Part shown: positions 8,553-17,501 of the stretch, in pieces
Layout of the letters: each line of letters starts with the position of its first letter
Numbering within the stretch: position 1 is the stretch's first letter
Assembly: GCA_965268555.1 (NCBI GenBank)
Contig: OZ254174.1
Span: 930,001 to 994,000 of the forward strand
Length of the DNA: 64,000 nt
Origin: AAA044-D11 sp965268555
Lineage (GTDB): Bacteria > Actinomycetota > Actinomycetes > Nanopelagicales > Nanopelagicaceae
Direction of reading: 5' to 3'
The notes under the pieces: model-generated
Databases searched by the model: none
Told to the model about the DNA's origin: nothing
Seen by the model: the letters and a program-made list of their open reading frames with translations, nothing else
Translations under genes and position numbers: made by a program

Positions 8553-9165
8553 AATATCCAACGCGCTTCGGAACTGCCCCAACTTTTTTCAATTTAGCTA
8601 AAACTTCTTTCGCTGGGTTTAAATCTTTTCCAGCTTTCCATGCATCTAAGTATTTCCACGGGTAAATCTCACCTCGGCGCACCCACCAGATTCCTGCTTT
8701 GGTCGGCCAAGAAATTCCAAAGTGCACATGTGGTGCAAGACCCGCGGCATCCCCCGAAGTTCCAACCAGTGCCATTACCTCTCCGACTTCAACCCGATAT
8801 CCCGGAGTTATCTTCGAATAAATCTTTGAGAAATGTGATCCGTAATATCGAACGCCATCATCACCGATCATCGAAATTGAAAGTCCACCGCGAAGTGCGC
8901 CGTTATTGTTTTTCCAAGAGTATTGATCTACCGCGCTAACTTCATCTATTACTCCGGATGTTGGAGCTACAAATTGGCAACCCTTTTTAGTCAAAATATC
9001 AGTTGCTGGATAATCATGATGTGCCCGCGAATATGTGCTCTTGCAGCCTGCTATTGGATAGACATAATTAGGTGCAGCGCTTGCCGGTGTTATCGTCACT
9101 ATTAAAAGTAGGCATATTCCTGCAGATATTCGGCGCATCACGCGAGTTAGCATAGACTTACCCAA
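8551..9165 (-). CDS. Secreted M23 family metallopeptidase
   Basis: The 204-residue exported protein is probably a peptidoglycan endopeptidase. A signal peptide spans about residues 1-30 and ends in ASA. The LytM/M23 zinc ligands are visible as HHDYPATD (about residue 50) and HVHFG (about residue 148). The GSHFSKI segment between them fits the active-site loop. No cell-wall-binding domain is attached. Its stop lies inside the bidirectional terminator shared with the cold-shock gene. Confidence 0.88.
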   Translation of the reverse strand: MGKSMLTRVMRRISAGICLLLIVTITPASAAPNYVYPIAGCKSTYSRAHHDYPATDILTKKGCQFVAPTSGVIDEVSAVDQYSWKNNNGALRGGLSISMIGDDGVRYYGSHFSKIYSKITPGYRVEVGEVMALVGTSGDAAGLAPHVHFGISWPTKAGIWWVRRGEIYPWKYLDAWKAGKDLNPAKEVLAKLKKVGAVPKRVGY

Positions 9166-9186
9166 ACCTAAAGCGTGAAAAACTTT

Positions 9187-9263
9187 GGGGCGGTAGCTCA
9201 GTTGGTTAGAGCCCCGAACTCATAATTCGGTAGTCGTCGGTTCGAGCCCGACCCGCCCCACCA
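9187..9263 (+). tRNA. tRNA-Met (anticodon CAT), CCA encoded
   Basis: The cloverleaf folds cleanly: acceptor stem 9187-9193 with 9253-9259 is fully paired, the D arm has AGCTCAGTTGGTTAGAGC, the anticodon stem CCGAA/TTCGG closes the loop CTCATAA, and the T arm contains GGTTCGAGCC. Discriminator A and an encoded CCA follow. The paired first base pair argues against initiator tRNA. It is either elongator tRNA-Met or the tRNA-Ile2 whose C34 becomes lysidine; elongator Met is the default reading. Confidence 0.9.
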
Positions 9264-9283
9264 AAACTTTTGAAGCGAATTAA

Positions 9284-10414
9284 TTAAGGCGTTGCTGCAT
9301 ATTCTGCTGCAACTACTTTTGCGAGAATCGGTGCAGCATCTGCCCAAGAAATTCCATAAACACTCTTGAAGGCTTGCGGGAAGGTTTGACCTCTGCCCAG
9401 AAGTGTCACAACTGCCATAGCTCCTTGAGGGCCTGCAATTGCTGACAGTGCTTCAACGGTTAGCGCTCCAAGCGTGTAACCCATTAGATAAACACCAGCA
9501 GGTGGTAAACATTTTGGCGGGTTAGTTGTTAACAAAAAGTTCTCAATTGATTTAGCAGAAAAATCTGTGAAGTCAGGAGTTTGTTGACTCTTTGGAGCAT
9601 CTTTTCGCCATGACATGTATTCATCAAATGTAGGTGCGACTACTGCTGTTCCATTGAAATTCGCCATTCCTTCTGACATCCAACATGGAAGAACTCCCTG
9701 AAATAATCCACTAGGTGAATTATCTAAACCATATTTTTCGCGCTCTCTTGAGACTGGCTTTCCAACATTTGCATTTCCTAAAAATTGCGCGGCTTGAGCT
9801 GAGTGAGTGTATTCGTGTCCGAAAACTCCACCCATTAATTGATAAGGGCCGTTAGCTTCGGGCCGCGGATCCACTTGAAATTGGCCGTAGCCACTTCCCT
9901 TTGCATCACTGATTCCAGAATTGGCGCTTACGCATCGATCGGCGGCGCACTGTTCGATAACGCCTGACATTGAAGCTCGTCCTCGAGATCCTCCAGTAGC
10001 AACTACGACGGGAACTTTTGCATCAGTCTTTAATGCCCAGTCTTTATCCTTAAAATTATAAACAAGTGCGTGATAACTCACTGGCTGGCGAAAACCAGAC
10101 CATAGCTTCATAATTTTATTTAGAGCAACTTTCGCATCAGAAGGAACCACGGTATTTGGGCCAACTAGCATTGTGATTTTAATTTTTGGTTGAGAATTAG
10201 CGGCGTAGACATCTTGCAGCGCTTTGTAGGCAGCTGCTGGAACTTCCGAAATTTTCTCTTCAATGTTTGCAAACGTTATTAATCCAACCGGTTTAACCGG
10301 AAGGGTAATCGGAATAGGGTTTTTTACAGCCTTGGTTGCAGCCTCACTCGAGCTGCTAGAAATAGAACTGACGATAAGAATTGAGGCGGCTAAAACTGCA
10401 ATTGATTTACGCAT
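9284..10414 (-). CDS. Exported HExxH zinc-protease-like protein
   Basis: The 376-residue protein starts with a signal peptide (about residues 1-26). A zinc-binding HExxH motif (GHEYTHSAQ) lies near residue 198. About 47 residues later comes MSEGMANF, whose glutamate could be the third ligand, as in gluzincin (peptidase MA clan) enzymes. I do not recognise a named family. It is probably a surface or secreted metalloprotease, or a catalytically altered relative. It has its own short upstream region, divergent from the NAD(P)HX dehydratase gene. Confidence 0.65.
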   Translation of the reverse strand: MRKSIAVLAASILIVSSISSSSSEAATKAVKNPIPITLPVKPVGLITFANIEEKISEVPAAAYKALQDVYAANSQPKIKITMLVGPNTVVPSDAKVALNKIMKLWSGFRQPVSYHALVYNFKDKDWALKTDAKVPVVVATGGSRGRASMSGVIEQCAADRCVSANSGISDAKGSGYGQFQVDPRPEANGPYQLMGGVFGHEYTHSAQAAQFLGNANVGKPVSREREKYGLDNSPSGLFQGVLPCWMSEGMANFNGTAVVAPTFDEYMSWRKDAPKSQQTPDFTDFSAKSIENFLLTTNPPKCLPPAGVYLMGYTLGALTVEALSAIAGPQGAMAVVTLLGRGQTFPQAFKSVYGISWADAAPILAKVVAAEYAATP

Positions 10415-10523
10415 CCGATAATGGTGGGCTAAAGGTCAACTAACTTCCACAACACGCCCAGGTGTATAGACTGATTTCAAAACCCTCGGCTCCTCAAATT
10501 CGAAATAGGGGAAATAAGGGAAA

Positions 10524-10529
10524 TAGAAT
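10524..10529 (+). promoter_or_regulatory. -10 hexamer of the NAD(P)HX dehydratase gene
   Basis: TAGAAT ends six bases before the ATG at 10536, the leaderless spacing seen repeatedly in this window. Confidence 0.55.
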
Positions 10530-10535
10530 AAATAC

Positions 10536-11375
10536 ATGAAACCAATCCTTTGGAACGCAGCGAAAAGCAAGAAATGTTTAATCGTTCCAAAACCATATGA
10601 CCACAAATATTCCAGAGGCGTTCTTGGTGTAATTACAGGGTCTGCGCAATATCCAGGTGCCGCTGTTCTTTCTACAAAAGCAGCAGTTGCAACCGGTGTT
10701 GGAATGGTCCGATTTTATAGTTCTTCAGGTTTGGCTCATTTGGTTCTGCACTCGGCGCCAGAAGTTGTAGTTCAACCTGGCGGCGTAAGTGCATGGCTTG
10801 CTGGTTCAGGGATTGTTTCAAATAAATATGACGACTACACGACTTGGCTTCGACATCGCTGGTTTAAAGTCATTGGCCAACAGAGCGTCCCAACCATTTT
10901 AGATGCGGGCGCACTTCATCTCGGTGGAACATTTGATCAGCCGACACTAATTACGCCACATGCAGGCGAGCTCTCTAAGTTATTTGCAAAACTTGGAACG
11001 TCGGTATCTTCAGATGAAATCTCCGACTTTCCGGCCCAATGGGCTCGTGAATACTCTGATCTAATTGGAGTGACAGTACTTCTCAAAGGTTCAGAAACTG
11101 TTGTTGCTAACGGCAACTTAGTTATCGAACTTCCTCCTGCAACTCCTTGGCTTGCAACAGCAGGATCGGGAGATGTGCTTGCCGGAATTATCGGGTCAAT
11201 TGTTGCTACTAATGAGATTGAAATTTTGAATTCGAATAATCGCCTTGCTGAGATTGCAGCAACAGGAGCCTTCATCCATGATCTTGCCGCAAGACTGGCC
11301 TCTAATGGTGGTCCAATTTCAGCTTCAATGATTATTGACCAGATTCCAGCGGCTATTCGAAAGATTCTCCGCTAG
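10536..11375 (+). CDS. nnrD: NAD(P)H-hydrate dehydratase (YjeF C-terminal domain, stand-alone)
   Basis: The 279-residue protein repairs damaged NAD(P)HX to NAD(P)H at the expense of ATP or ADP. It is a ribokinase-fold member with the early GVLGVITGSAQYPGAAVLS segment, the DAGAL and LITPHAGELSKL segments in the middle, LLKGSETVV, and the C-terminal nucleotide motif TAGSGDVLAGIIG. The usual bacterial protein is about 500 residues with an N-terminal epimerase domain; that half is absent here. It is followed 21 bases later by the glcD-like gene, which has its own -10 element. Confidence 0.9.
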   Translation: MKPILWNAAKSKKCLIVPKPYDHKYSRGVLGVITGSAQYPGAAVLSTKAAVATGVGMVRFYSSSGLAHLVLHSAPEVVVQPGGVSAWLAGSGIVSNKYDDYTTWLRHRWFKVIGQQSVPTILDAGALHLGGTFDQPTLITPHAGELSKLFAKLGTSVSSDEISDFPAQWAREYSDLIGVTVLLKGSETVVANGNLVIELPPATPWLATAGSGDVLAGIIGSIVATNEIEILNSNNRLAEIAATGAFIHDLAARLASNGGPISASMIIDQIPAAIRKILR

Positions 11376-11384
11376 CCGCGATGG

Positions 11385-11390
11385 TTTAAT
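11385..11390 (+). promoter_or_regulatory. -10 hexamer of the glcD-like gene
   Basis: TTTAAT ends six bases before the GTG start at 11397; no ribosome binding site is present between them. Confidence 0.5.
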
Positions 11391-11396
11391 TAACCC

Positions 11397-12779
11397 GTGT
11401 CAGCCACTGAATTAGTTGCAAAGTTATCTGCCTTAGTTGGCAGTGATGTCGTACGAAGTGATGCAGTCTCACTTGCGGCATACAGCCGTGATGCAACTCC
11501 AATGTTTGAAGGGTTGCCTGAAGTAATTGTTGCGCCCAGAAATACTGCCGAAGTTTCTAAGATTGTTAAATTCGCGCACGACACCAAGACTCCAATAATC
11601 GCGCGTGGTGCCGGTAGTAATTTATGTGCTGCAACGGTTCCGTTAAATGGCGGAATAGTCATGAGCATGACAAATATGAATCAAATTCTTGAAGTTTCAA
11701 AGTCCGAGATGATCGCGATTGTTCAGCCAGGTGTGACAAATCTTGTTTTAGACCAACTCGTAGAAAAAGAAGGTCTGCGCTTTGTGCCGGATCCTGGTTC
11801 GAGAAACGTTTCAACTATTGGTGGGAATGTTGCGACCAGCGCAGGTGGGCTTCGTGGACTTAAATATGGCACGACTCGAAATTACATCCTGGGGTTAGAA
11901 GCGGTTCTAGGTACCGGAGAAGTTATTCGCACTGGCGGGCGCTTAGTAAAAGATGTTGCTGGATATGACGTAACAAGACTTCTCGTTGGAAGTGAAGGAA
12001 CGCTGGCGGTCTTTACTGAAATTACTGTTGCACTCGCCCCACGTCCGGAGGCCTCGAAATATGGCGTTGCCTACTTTGAGGATCTAGCCGCAGCAGCTGG
12101 CGCCGTTGAGAAAATTATTACATCTGGAATTCTCCCCGCAACTTTAGAGTTCTTAGATAACACATGCTTAGTTGCGGTCGAAGATTTTGCACACCTCGGA
12201 TTGGATACGAAAGCTGGCGCGCTTCTGCTATTTGGTGACGACGGCGATTTAATTTCAATTGAACAGAGTGTTAATAAAATGGCCGAGATTGCTAAGGCAT
12301 CGAGTGGTTGTCGCGGGGTAACACTTGCTGCAGATGTTGCTGCTGCCGATGCCCTACTTTATGCCCGTAGATGTTCACTTCCCGCACTTGCACGTTTGAG
12401 TTCGCTCTCAATTCTTGAAGATATTTCAGTTCCAAGAAAATCAATGGCTGAAGTAGTAAAGCGAATTGAAGCGATTGGTAAATCAAATGGCCTGCGCATC
12501 GGAACTTTCGGCCATGCCGGTGATGGAAATCTGCATCCAACAATTGTTTTAGATAAAGATAATCCTCGCGAAGTTGCCGCAGCAGAGAAGGCGCTTGCTG
12601 AGATATTCGCACTCCCCCTTGAATACGGCGGAAGTATTACTGGCGAACATGGAGTTGGTTCTGCGAAGTTGCCATATCTTGAAGCCAAAATTGGTACAGC
12701 AAATATGCAACTTCAACGCAGCATCAAGAAAGTCTTCGACCCTGCAGGAATTCTAAATCCAGGACGTATTGGCTCATGA
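11397..12779 (+). CDS. FAD-linked oxidase, glycolate/D-lactate oxidase subunit GlcD type
   Basis: The 460-residue flavoprotein has an N-terminal PCMH-type FAD-binding domain (IIARGAGSNLCAATVPLNGG, then PDPGSRNVSTIGGNVATSAGG) and a C-terminal FAD-oxidase domain with the GHAGDGNLHPTI histidine motif and the closing FDPAGILNPGR. It oxidises a 2-hydroxy acid such as glycolate or D-lactate. The next gene, overlapping by four bases, is the Fe-S partner, so electrons probably pass to the quinone pool. Which hydroxy acid is used cannot be told from sequence. Freshwater actinobacteria commonly meet glycolate from algae. Confidence 0.88.
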   Translation: MSATELVAKLSALVGSDVVRSDAVSLAAYSRDATPMFEGLPEVIVAPRNTAEVSKIVKFAHDTKTPIIARGAGSNLCAATVPLNGGIVMSMTNMNQILEVSKSEMIAIVQPGVTNLVLDQLVEKEGLRFVPDPGSRNVSTIGGNVATSAGGLRGLKYGTTRNYILGLEAVLGTGEVIRTGGRLVKDVAGYDVTRLLVGSEGTLAVFTEITVALAPRPEASKYGVAYFEDLAAAAGAVEKIITSGILPATLEFLDNTCLVAVEDFAHLGLDTKAGALLLFGDDGDLISIEQSVNKMAEIAKASSGCRGVTLAADVAAADALLYARRCSLPALARLSSLSILEDISVPRKSMAEVVKRIEAIGKSNGLRIGTFGHAGDGNLHPTIVLDKDNPREVAAAEKALAEIFALPLEYGGSITGEHGVGSAKLPYLEAKIGTANMQLQRSIKKVFDPAGILNPGRIGS

Positions 12780-13825
12780 GAGAGAAATTTAGCCAAGATA
12801 AATTAGATCGCTGCATTTCCTGCGGTTACTGCCTACCTGCTTGCCCTACTTATAAGTTAACTGGCAACGAAGAATCTTCACCTAGAGGTCGAATCACTTT
12901 AATGCGTGCAGTTCAGGGCGATAAATTGCCAGCACTTGATCTATTAAACGAATCTTCGTTCTGTCTAGGGTGTCGTGCTTGTGAACCGGTATGTCCGGCT
13001 GGCGTTGAATACGGCGTCTTGTTAGAAGAGATGCGCGATATAACTTGGCAAGGCAAGAACCGCCCATTAATTATTCGAGGCCTCTTTGCAATAGTTGATT
13101 CAAAATTAGGAATGTGGGCACTTGGATTATTCTCACCAACCGCCCGTCGTCGCGAAGCCTCTAAAGATTTACATCTGATGTATGGCTGTTTTGAGCGTCG
13201 ACTCTTTCCATCTGTAAGTCGCGCAGTCGCAAAGCTTGCACCTGAAGTTTCATGTTCCTCCGATCAGGGATGTTGTGGCGCTTTGCATGCGCACAATGGC
13301 GAACTTGAAAAAGGCAAAGAGATGGCGAAGGCGTTGGGCGAAAAGCTGCCTGGAACAATTCTCACAACAGCAGGTGGCTGCGCAGCACATCTTGCTTCGG
13401 TAATCGGGGGCGAGCGAGTTCAGGAATTTTCACAATGGTGGGTAAAGCGCGAGATTGAATTGAAGCCCATCCTGAAAAATGCGAAGAAGATTCGAATTGG
13501 CCTGCAAGATTCTTGCCACCTGCGAAATGGCATGGGAGTTTTTGCCGAACCACGTGAAATATTGAAGCAATTGGGTGATTACGTTGAAGTTCCCGGTTCA
13601 GCCGATTGTTGCGGTGCTGCCGGAAGTTATGCACTTCTGCAAAAGAAAAATAGTCGCAAAGTTGTGGCTCCAAAAATTGCAGAGATTAAAGCGCTCAATC
13701 TTGATTACATTGCAACGGTTAATCCTGGATGTACCAGACAGTTAGTTACCGAACTTCGCCGAGCTCGCGTTAAGACCAAAGTCATTCACCTCGCCGAGCT
13801 GGTTGCAATTTCACAGAACAAATGA
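12776..13825 (+). CDS. Fe-S oxidoreductase, GlcF type
   Basis: The 349-residue partner of the upstream flavoprotein has two N-terminal 4Fe-4S motifs, CISCGYCLPACP (about residue 14) and CLGCRACEPVCP (about residue 62). Two CCG-type heterodisulfide-reductase-like domains follow, with DQGCCGALH, DSCHLRNGM and SADCCGAAGSY. This is the electron-carrying subunit of glycolate/lactate oxidase complexes at the membrane. The start overlaps the glcD-like stop (ATGA), and the next small gene overlaps its end the same way. Confidence 0.9.
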   Translation: MREKFSQDKLDRCISCGYCLPACPTYKLTGNEESSPRGRITLMRAVQGDKLPALDLLNESSFCLGCRACEPVCPAGVEYGVLLEEMRDITWQGKNRPLIIRGLFAIVDSKLGMWALGLFSPTARRREASKDLHLMYGCFERRLFPSVSRAVAKLAPEVSCSSDQGCCGALHAHNGELEKGKEMAKALGEKLPGTILTTAGGCAAHLASVIGGERVQEFSQWWVKREIELKPILKNAKKIRIGLQDSCHLRNGMGVFAEPREILKQLGDYVEVPGSADCCGAAGSYALLQKKNSRKVVAPKIAEIKALNLDYIATVNPGCTRQLVTELRRARVKTKVIHLAELVAISQNK

Positions 13826-14094
13826 ACTCAGAATTTTCTCTAGAAACTCTCAAAGCATCTTGGAATCAGGTTTTAGATGCAATTTTGGAAGTAGATCGCG
13901 TTGCGTGGTTGCTCTGGTTTGATGCCAGATTAGTAAAACTTGAGGGCGATGTATTGGAGGTGAGCTTTGCCGATAGTGAGAAATTTAGTGGCGACCACAA
14001 CTTCAAAAGCGCGCGTAAACCAGAACAAACTGCCAAACTAGTCTCCGCTATCTTGAAAGTAACAGGAAAGAAGTTGGAGGTTATAGAAGCTTGA
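13822..14094 (+). CDS. Small protein resembling the C-terminal module of actinobacterial DnaX
   Basis: The 90-residue protein has no signal or membrane segment. From recall, its pattern (W..VLDAI at residues 15-21, RVAWLLWFDARLV, then GDVLEVSFADSEKF and a final LVSAILKVTGKKLEV) resembles the tail module of the tau subunit in actinobacterial DNA polymerase III DnaX. No ATPase part is present. It overlaps the GlcF-type gene by four bases upstream and the GH25 gene by four bases (TTGA) downstream, so it is translated from the same message. No function is known; a role in replication is only a possibility. Confidence 0.6.
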   Translation: MNSEFSLETLKASWNQVLDAILEVDRVAWLLWFDARLVKLEGDVLEVSFADSEKFSGDHNFKSARKPEQTAKLVSAILKVTGKKLEVIEA

Positions 14095-15380
14095 AACGAT
14101 TATTTCTTCTCATAACTCTCTGCCTCGCGCTTGTTTCGGATAATGTGATTGCAGCCGGTCCCCTGCAACTTGTAACAGCTGGTCCAGGAAATCGCATTCA
14201 CGGTGTTGATGTTAGTAAATGGCAACATCCACATGGCAAGGCAATCAATTTCAAAAAGATGGCAAAAACAGGTGTTCGCTTTGTAATGATTAAAGGATCT
14301 GATTCCCAACCTGCGGCTGACGCAGAAGCAAAGAAATATTTGATTGAAGATCGCGCAGCTGCGCAGGCCGCCGGTCTTTATACCGGTTTCTACTATTTTG
14401 CATATCTGCCGGATACAACTAAGAAAGCTGAAATTATTGCTGATGCTAAAGCCCAAGCCCAGAAAACAATTTGGCGACTTGGTGAAATTGGTGGTTATAC
14501 CGAACAAGATTTACCAGTTGCCCTTGATCTTGAAACTAATTGTGTACGAAAGATTGCTGGAATCTGTAAAAAATATGCAAGCAGAGCAAATGTAACTCTA
14601 TGGGCTAAAACCTGGCTTGCCGAAGTTGAGACCAAGACCAATCGCAAACCTTTTGTTTATTCGTATCCAAATTTTCTACAGAGTGCGATGGCAAGGTCCA
14701 CCGAACTCGCGAAGTATCCACTTTGGATTGCGGCATATGGAAAACATCCCGCTGAACCAGCTAATCATCCTGGAATGAAAAACGTTGGCTGTTTTGCACA
14801 TTCTTGGACGAAATCCGATTGCCGCGCTGATTACCAAATATGGCAGTACACATCTTGCGGCAAGGGTTCTAAGTATGGGGTTGCTAGTTCTCGAATTGAT
14901 TTGAATGTTTTCAGTGGAAGTGAAGAGAAGTTTTATGCACTTACAAAAGGAATTTGGCAGCCCGAAACTGTTGATCTTCTCCCATTTAATGAGCCCACTA
15001 CGGCGACTTTGATATCAAGTGTTACTTCAATAACTACGAATGACAGTGCAGATTTTATTGTTGATGCAGTACGCCCAAATGGAACTCCCGTTGTTACCGG
15101 AAGTGTGCGCTTCGTTTCGGCTGATTCATTAGTAAAGGTTGGCGTTCAAGATGTAATTCGTTCGGCATCAGGTCGCTGGACTTTAAAGATTTCAGCGCTG
15201 ACCGCAGGAACTTACGTGGGATTTATTGAATACTTTGATGAATCCCAAACTCATGCAAGTTCGGTTATGCCGGTCATGTTTGAAGTTACCCAAGGCCCAA
15301 CCCCAACACCTAAGCCTTCGCCAACGAAGAAGCCAGCACCAAAGCCAGTGGATACTTGCGCGGGGCAAATTCGTAATTAA
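14091..15380 (+). CDS. Secreted GH25 muramidase with Ig-like domain
   Basis: The 429-residue protein starts at a TTG that overlaps the previous stop. A signal peptide covers about residues 1-22. The GH25 (Cellosyl/LysM-type muramidase) domain runs from about residue 34 to 290, with the conserved DVSKWQ, the VMIKGSDS strand and the catalytic DLETN motif. An Ig-like repeat domain of bacterial type follows at about residues 300-395. The protein ends in a Pro/Lys/Thr-rich tail (PTPTPKPSPTKKPAPKP) like those that cross or contact the wall. It likely cleaves the peptidoglycan glycan chain during wall turnover. Confidence 0.88.
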   Translation: MKRLFLLITLCLALVSDNVIAAGPLQLVTAGPGNRIHGVDVSKWQHPHGKAINFKKMAKTGVRFVMIKGSDSQPAADAEAKKYLIEDRAAAQAAGLYTGFYYFAYLPDTTKKAEIIADAKAQAQKTIWRLGEIGGYTEQDLPVALDLETNCVRKIAGICKKYASRANVTLWAKTWLAEVETKTNRKPFVYSYPNFLQSAMARSTELAKYPLWIAAYGKHPAEPANHPGMKNVGCFAHSWTKSDCRADYQIWQYTSCGKGSKYGVASSRIDLNVFSGSEEKFYALTKGIWQPETVDLLPFNEPTTATLISSVTSITTNDSADFIVDAVRPNGTPVVTGSVRFVSADSLVKVGVQDVIRSASGRWTLKISALTAGTYVGFIEYFDESQTHASSVMPVMFEVTQGPTPTPKPSPTKKPAPKPVDTCAGQIRN

Positions 15381-15394
15381 AAGATAACCAAAGA

Positions 15395-15400
15395 TAGAGT
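15395..15400 (+). promoter_or_regulatory. -10 hexamer of the gal operon
   Basis: TAGAGT ends eight bases before the ATG at 15409, which I take as the galT start; this favours 15409 over the TTG at 15400. Confidence 0.4.
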
Positions 15401-15408
15401 TGCGCATT

Positions 15409-16536
15409 ATGGCCACCATGAGCAACAACGAAGCGATCGCGTTGAGCCACGGCATCGTGCGCCAAGATCGCAAGCTAAGCGATGGTCGAACAATTTCTTA
15501 TTACGATTCAAAACCAATTACCCGCGAAGCAAAAGACACCAGGCCAGTAGAAAAACGCCCAGGACTTGGCGAACTCAGATTAGATGCACTTACCAATGAG
15601 TGGGTTGTTATGGCTGCGCATAGACAAACGCGTGCATTCCTACCACCAAAGGAGCTCTGTCCGCTCTGTCCAACTAAACCTGGATTGCAATCTGAAATAC
15701 CAGAAGCGAATTATGAAGTAGCGGTTTTTGAAAATCTCTCACCGTCACTTGCTCTTCCAGAGAAAGAATGGAAGTTACCTGTATACGATGGTTTAAATAC
15801 CCCGATTGTTGATGCAGCTGGATTCTGCGAAGTCCTTTGCTATACCGATGATCATGAAGCTAATTTTGGAACTCTCACACTTGAACAAATTCGAATTGTT
15901 ATGGAAGCTTGGCGCGATCGAACTCGCGAAATTTCAAAGGCGCCTCATATCGCTCACATCTTTCCCTTTGAGAATCGCGGCGTTGAAGTTGGTGTGACTT
16001 TGCATCACCCACATGGTCAGATTTATGCATATTCATATCTGCCGCCTCGAGTTGAAAAGATGTTGCAAGTTGCTAGTGAACACTTTGCCAAGAGTTCACG
16101 TCCACTTATCTCCGACATAATCGCCCGTGAAATCAAGGATGAAGTTCGCATCGTTTCGCAGAACAGCGATTGGATTGCCTATGTTCCCTTTGCATCTAGG
16201 TACCCATTTGAAATTCATATTGCACCAAAAGTTTTCACTGCAGACCTTGCAGAACTATCCGATTCCCAGGCCGATTCATTCGGAGCCGTTGCTAAGGAAT
16301 CACTACAACGTCTAGATGGTGTCTTTGGAATTGAGATGGCGTATATGGCATCCTGGCATCAAGCACCTGTAAAAGTTGGGCGCGAAGTTTTGGGTCTACA
16401 TCTTCAGATAACAAGTATTCGTCGCGCACCCGGAAAGCTAAAGTATTTAGCTGGATCTGAATCAGCAATGCAGGCCTTTATTATGGATATGAAGCCAGAA
16501 CAATCCGCAGCACAATTGCGTGATGTAAAGCTCTAA
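15409..16536 (+). CDS. galT: Galactose-1-phosphate uridylyltransferase
   Basis: GalT exchanges UMP between UDP-glucose and galactose-1-phosphate in the Leloir pathway. The active-site HPHGQ motif lies near residue 200 in LHHPHGQIYAY, preceded by the FENRGVEVG segment. The N-terminal region has the zinc-type CPLCP motif. I chose the ATG at 15409; a TTG three codons upstream and an ATG three codons downstream are alternatives. It is the first gene of galT-galE-galK and overlaps galE by one base. Confidence 0.93.
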   Translation: MATMSNNEAIALSHGIVRQDRKLSDGRTISYYDSKPITREAKDTRPVEKRPGLGELRLDALTNEWVVMAAHRQTRAFLPPKELCPLCPTKPGLQSEIPEANYEVAVFENLSPSLALPEKEWKLPVYDGLNTPIVDAAGFCEVLCYTDDHEANFGTLTLEQIRIVMEAWRDRTREISKAPHIAHIFPFENRGVEVGVTLHHPHGQIYAYSYLPPRVEKMLQVASEHFAKSSRPLISDIIAREIKDEVRIVSQNSDWIAYVPFASRYPFEIHIAPKVFTADLAELSDSQADSFGAVAKESLQRLDGVFGIEMAYMASWHQAPVKVGREVLGLHLQITSIRRAPGKLKYLAGSESAMQAFIMDMKPEQSAAQLRDVKL

Positions 16537-17501
16537 TGCGAATTTTAGTTACCGGTGGAGCTGGATATATCGGTTCAACCGCAGCTGCGATTCTTCTTGA
16601 ACGCGGGTTTGATGTAACCGTTTTAGATGATTGTTCTACTGGACATGCGGATGCCGTCCCAAGTGCAGCAACATTTAACCAAGGTTCCATACTTGATCCC
16701 CAAGTTGTTGCCACCGCCTTGGCGGGCTGCGAAGCCGTAATTCATTTTGCCGCGAAATCTCTAGTTGGTGAATCGGTTGAAAAGCCAGATTTGTATTTTG
16801 ATGTCAATGTGAATGGCACGCGAAATCTACTAGATCAGATGTCGGCTCTAGGAATATCTAAGTTAGTTTTCTCATCTACTGCCGCAACTTACGGCCAACC
16901 CGAGGTAATTCCAATTGCTGAAAGCGCCGTTACCAAACCCACTAGTCCATATGGTTCTACTAAATTATCTGTCGACCAGATGATTTCTACGGAATCGGAT
17001 AGTGGATTGGCGGCAATAAGTCTGCGCTACTTCAACGTTGCCGGCGCCTTCAAATCTGCAAACGGCTGGATTGCCGAGCGCCATAATCCAGAGACCCATC
17101 TGATTCCAAATGTACTTCGCGCAACTAAAGCGAGCCCACTTAAATTATTTGGAAATGATTGGCCAACGCAAGATGGCACACCTATTCGAGATTACATCCA
17201 TGTAATTGATTTAATCGATGCTCATATTTTGGCGCTAGATGCCCTTGTTGCCAGTTCACATCAAATTATTAACTTAGGAAGTGGCGGTGGATATTCAGTA
17301 ACAGAAGTAATCAACGCCGCGGCAAAGGTATTGGGACGTGAGATTCCAATTGAGATAACTTCAAGGCGCGCTGGCGATCCTGCAATTTTAATAGCGGACA
17401 TTTCAAAAGCAGCGAAAATTCTCGCTTGGAAGCCTGAACGCGATATAGCTCTGATGGTTAGCGATGCTTGGGAAGCAATCAATGCCGCAGCTAGCAAGTA
17501 A
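16536..17501 (+). CDS. galE: UDP-glucose 4-epimerase
   Basis: The 321-residue extended short-chain dehydrogenase has the NAD-binding GGAGYIGS at residues 7-14, the serine in VFSSTAATYG and the YxxxK pair in SPYGSTKLSVDQ (about residue 145). It interconverts UDP-glucose and UDP-galactose, completing the Leloir cycle with the adjacent galT and galK and also supplying UDP-galactose for glycans. Its start overlaps the galT stop (TAATG) and its end overlaps the galK start region. Confidence 0.93.
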   Translation: MRILVTGGAGYIGSTAAAILLERGFDVTVLDDCSTGHADAVPSAATFNQGSILDPQVVATALAGCEAVIHFAAKSLVGESVEKPDLYFDVNVNGTRNLLDQMSALGISKLVFSSTAATYGQPEVIPIAESAVTKPTSPYGSTKLSVDQMISTESDSGLAAISLRYFNVAGAFKSANGWIAERHNPETHLIPNVLRATKASPLKLFGNDWPTQDGTPIRDYIHVIDLIDAHILALDALVASSHQIINLGSGGGYSVTEVINAAAKVLGREIPIEITSRRAGDPAILIADISKAAKILAWKPERDIALMVSDAWEAINAAASK

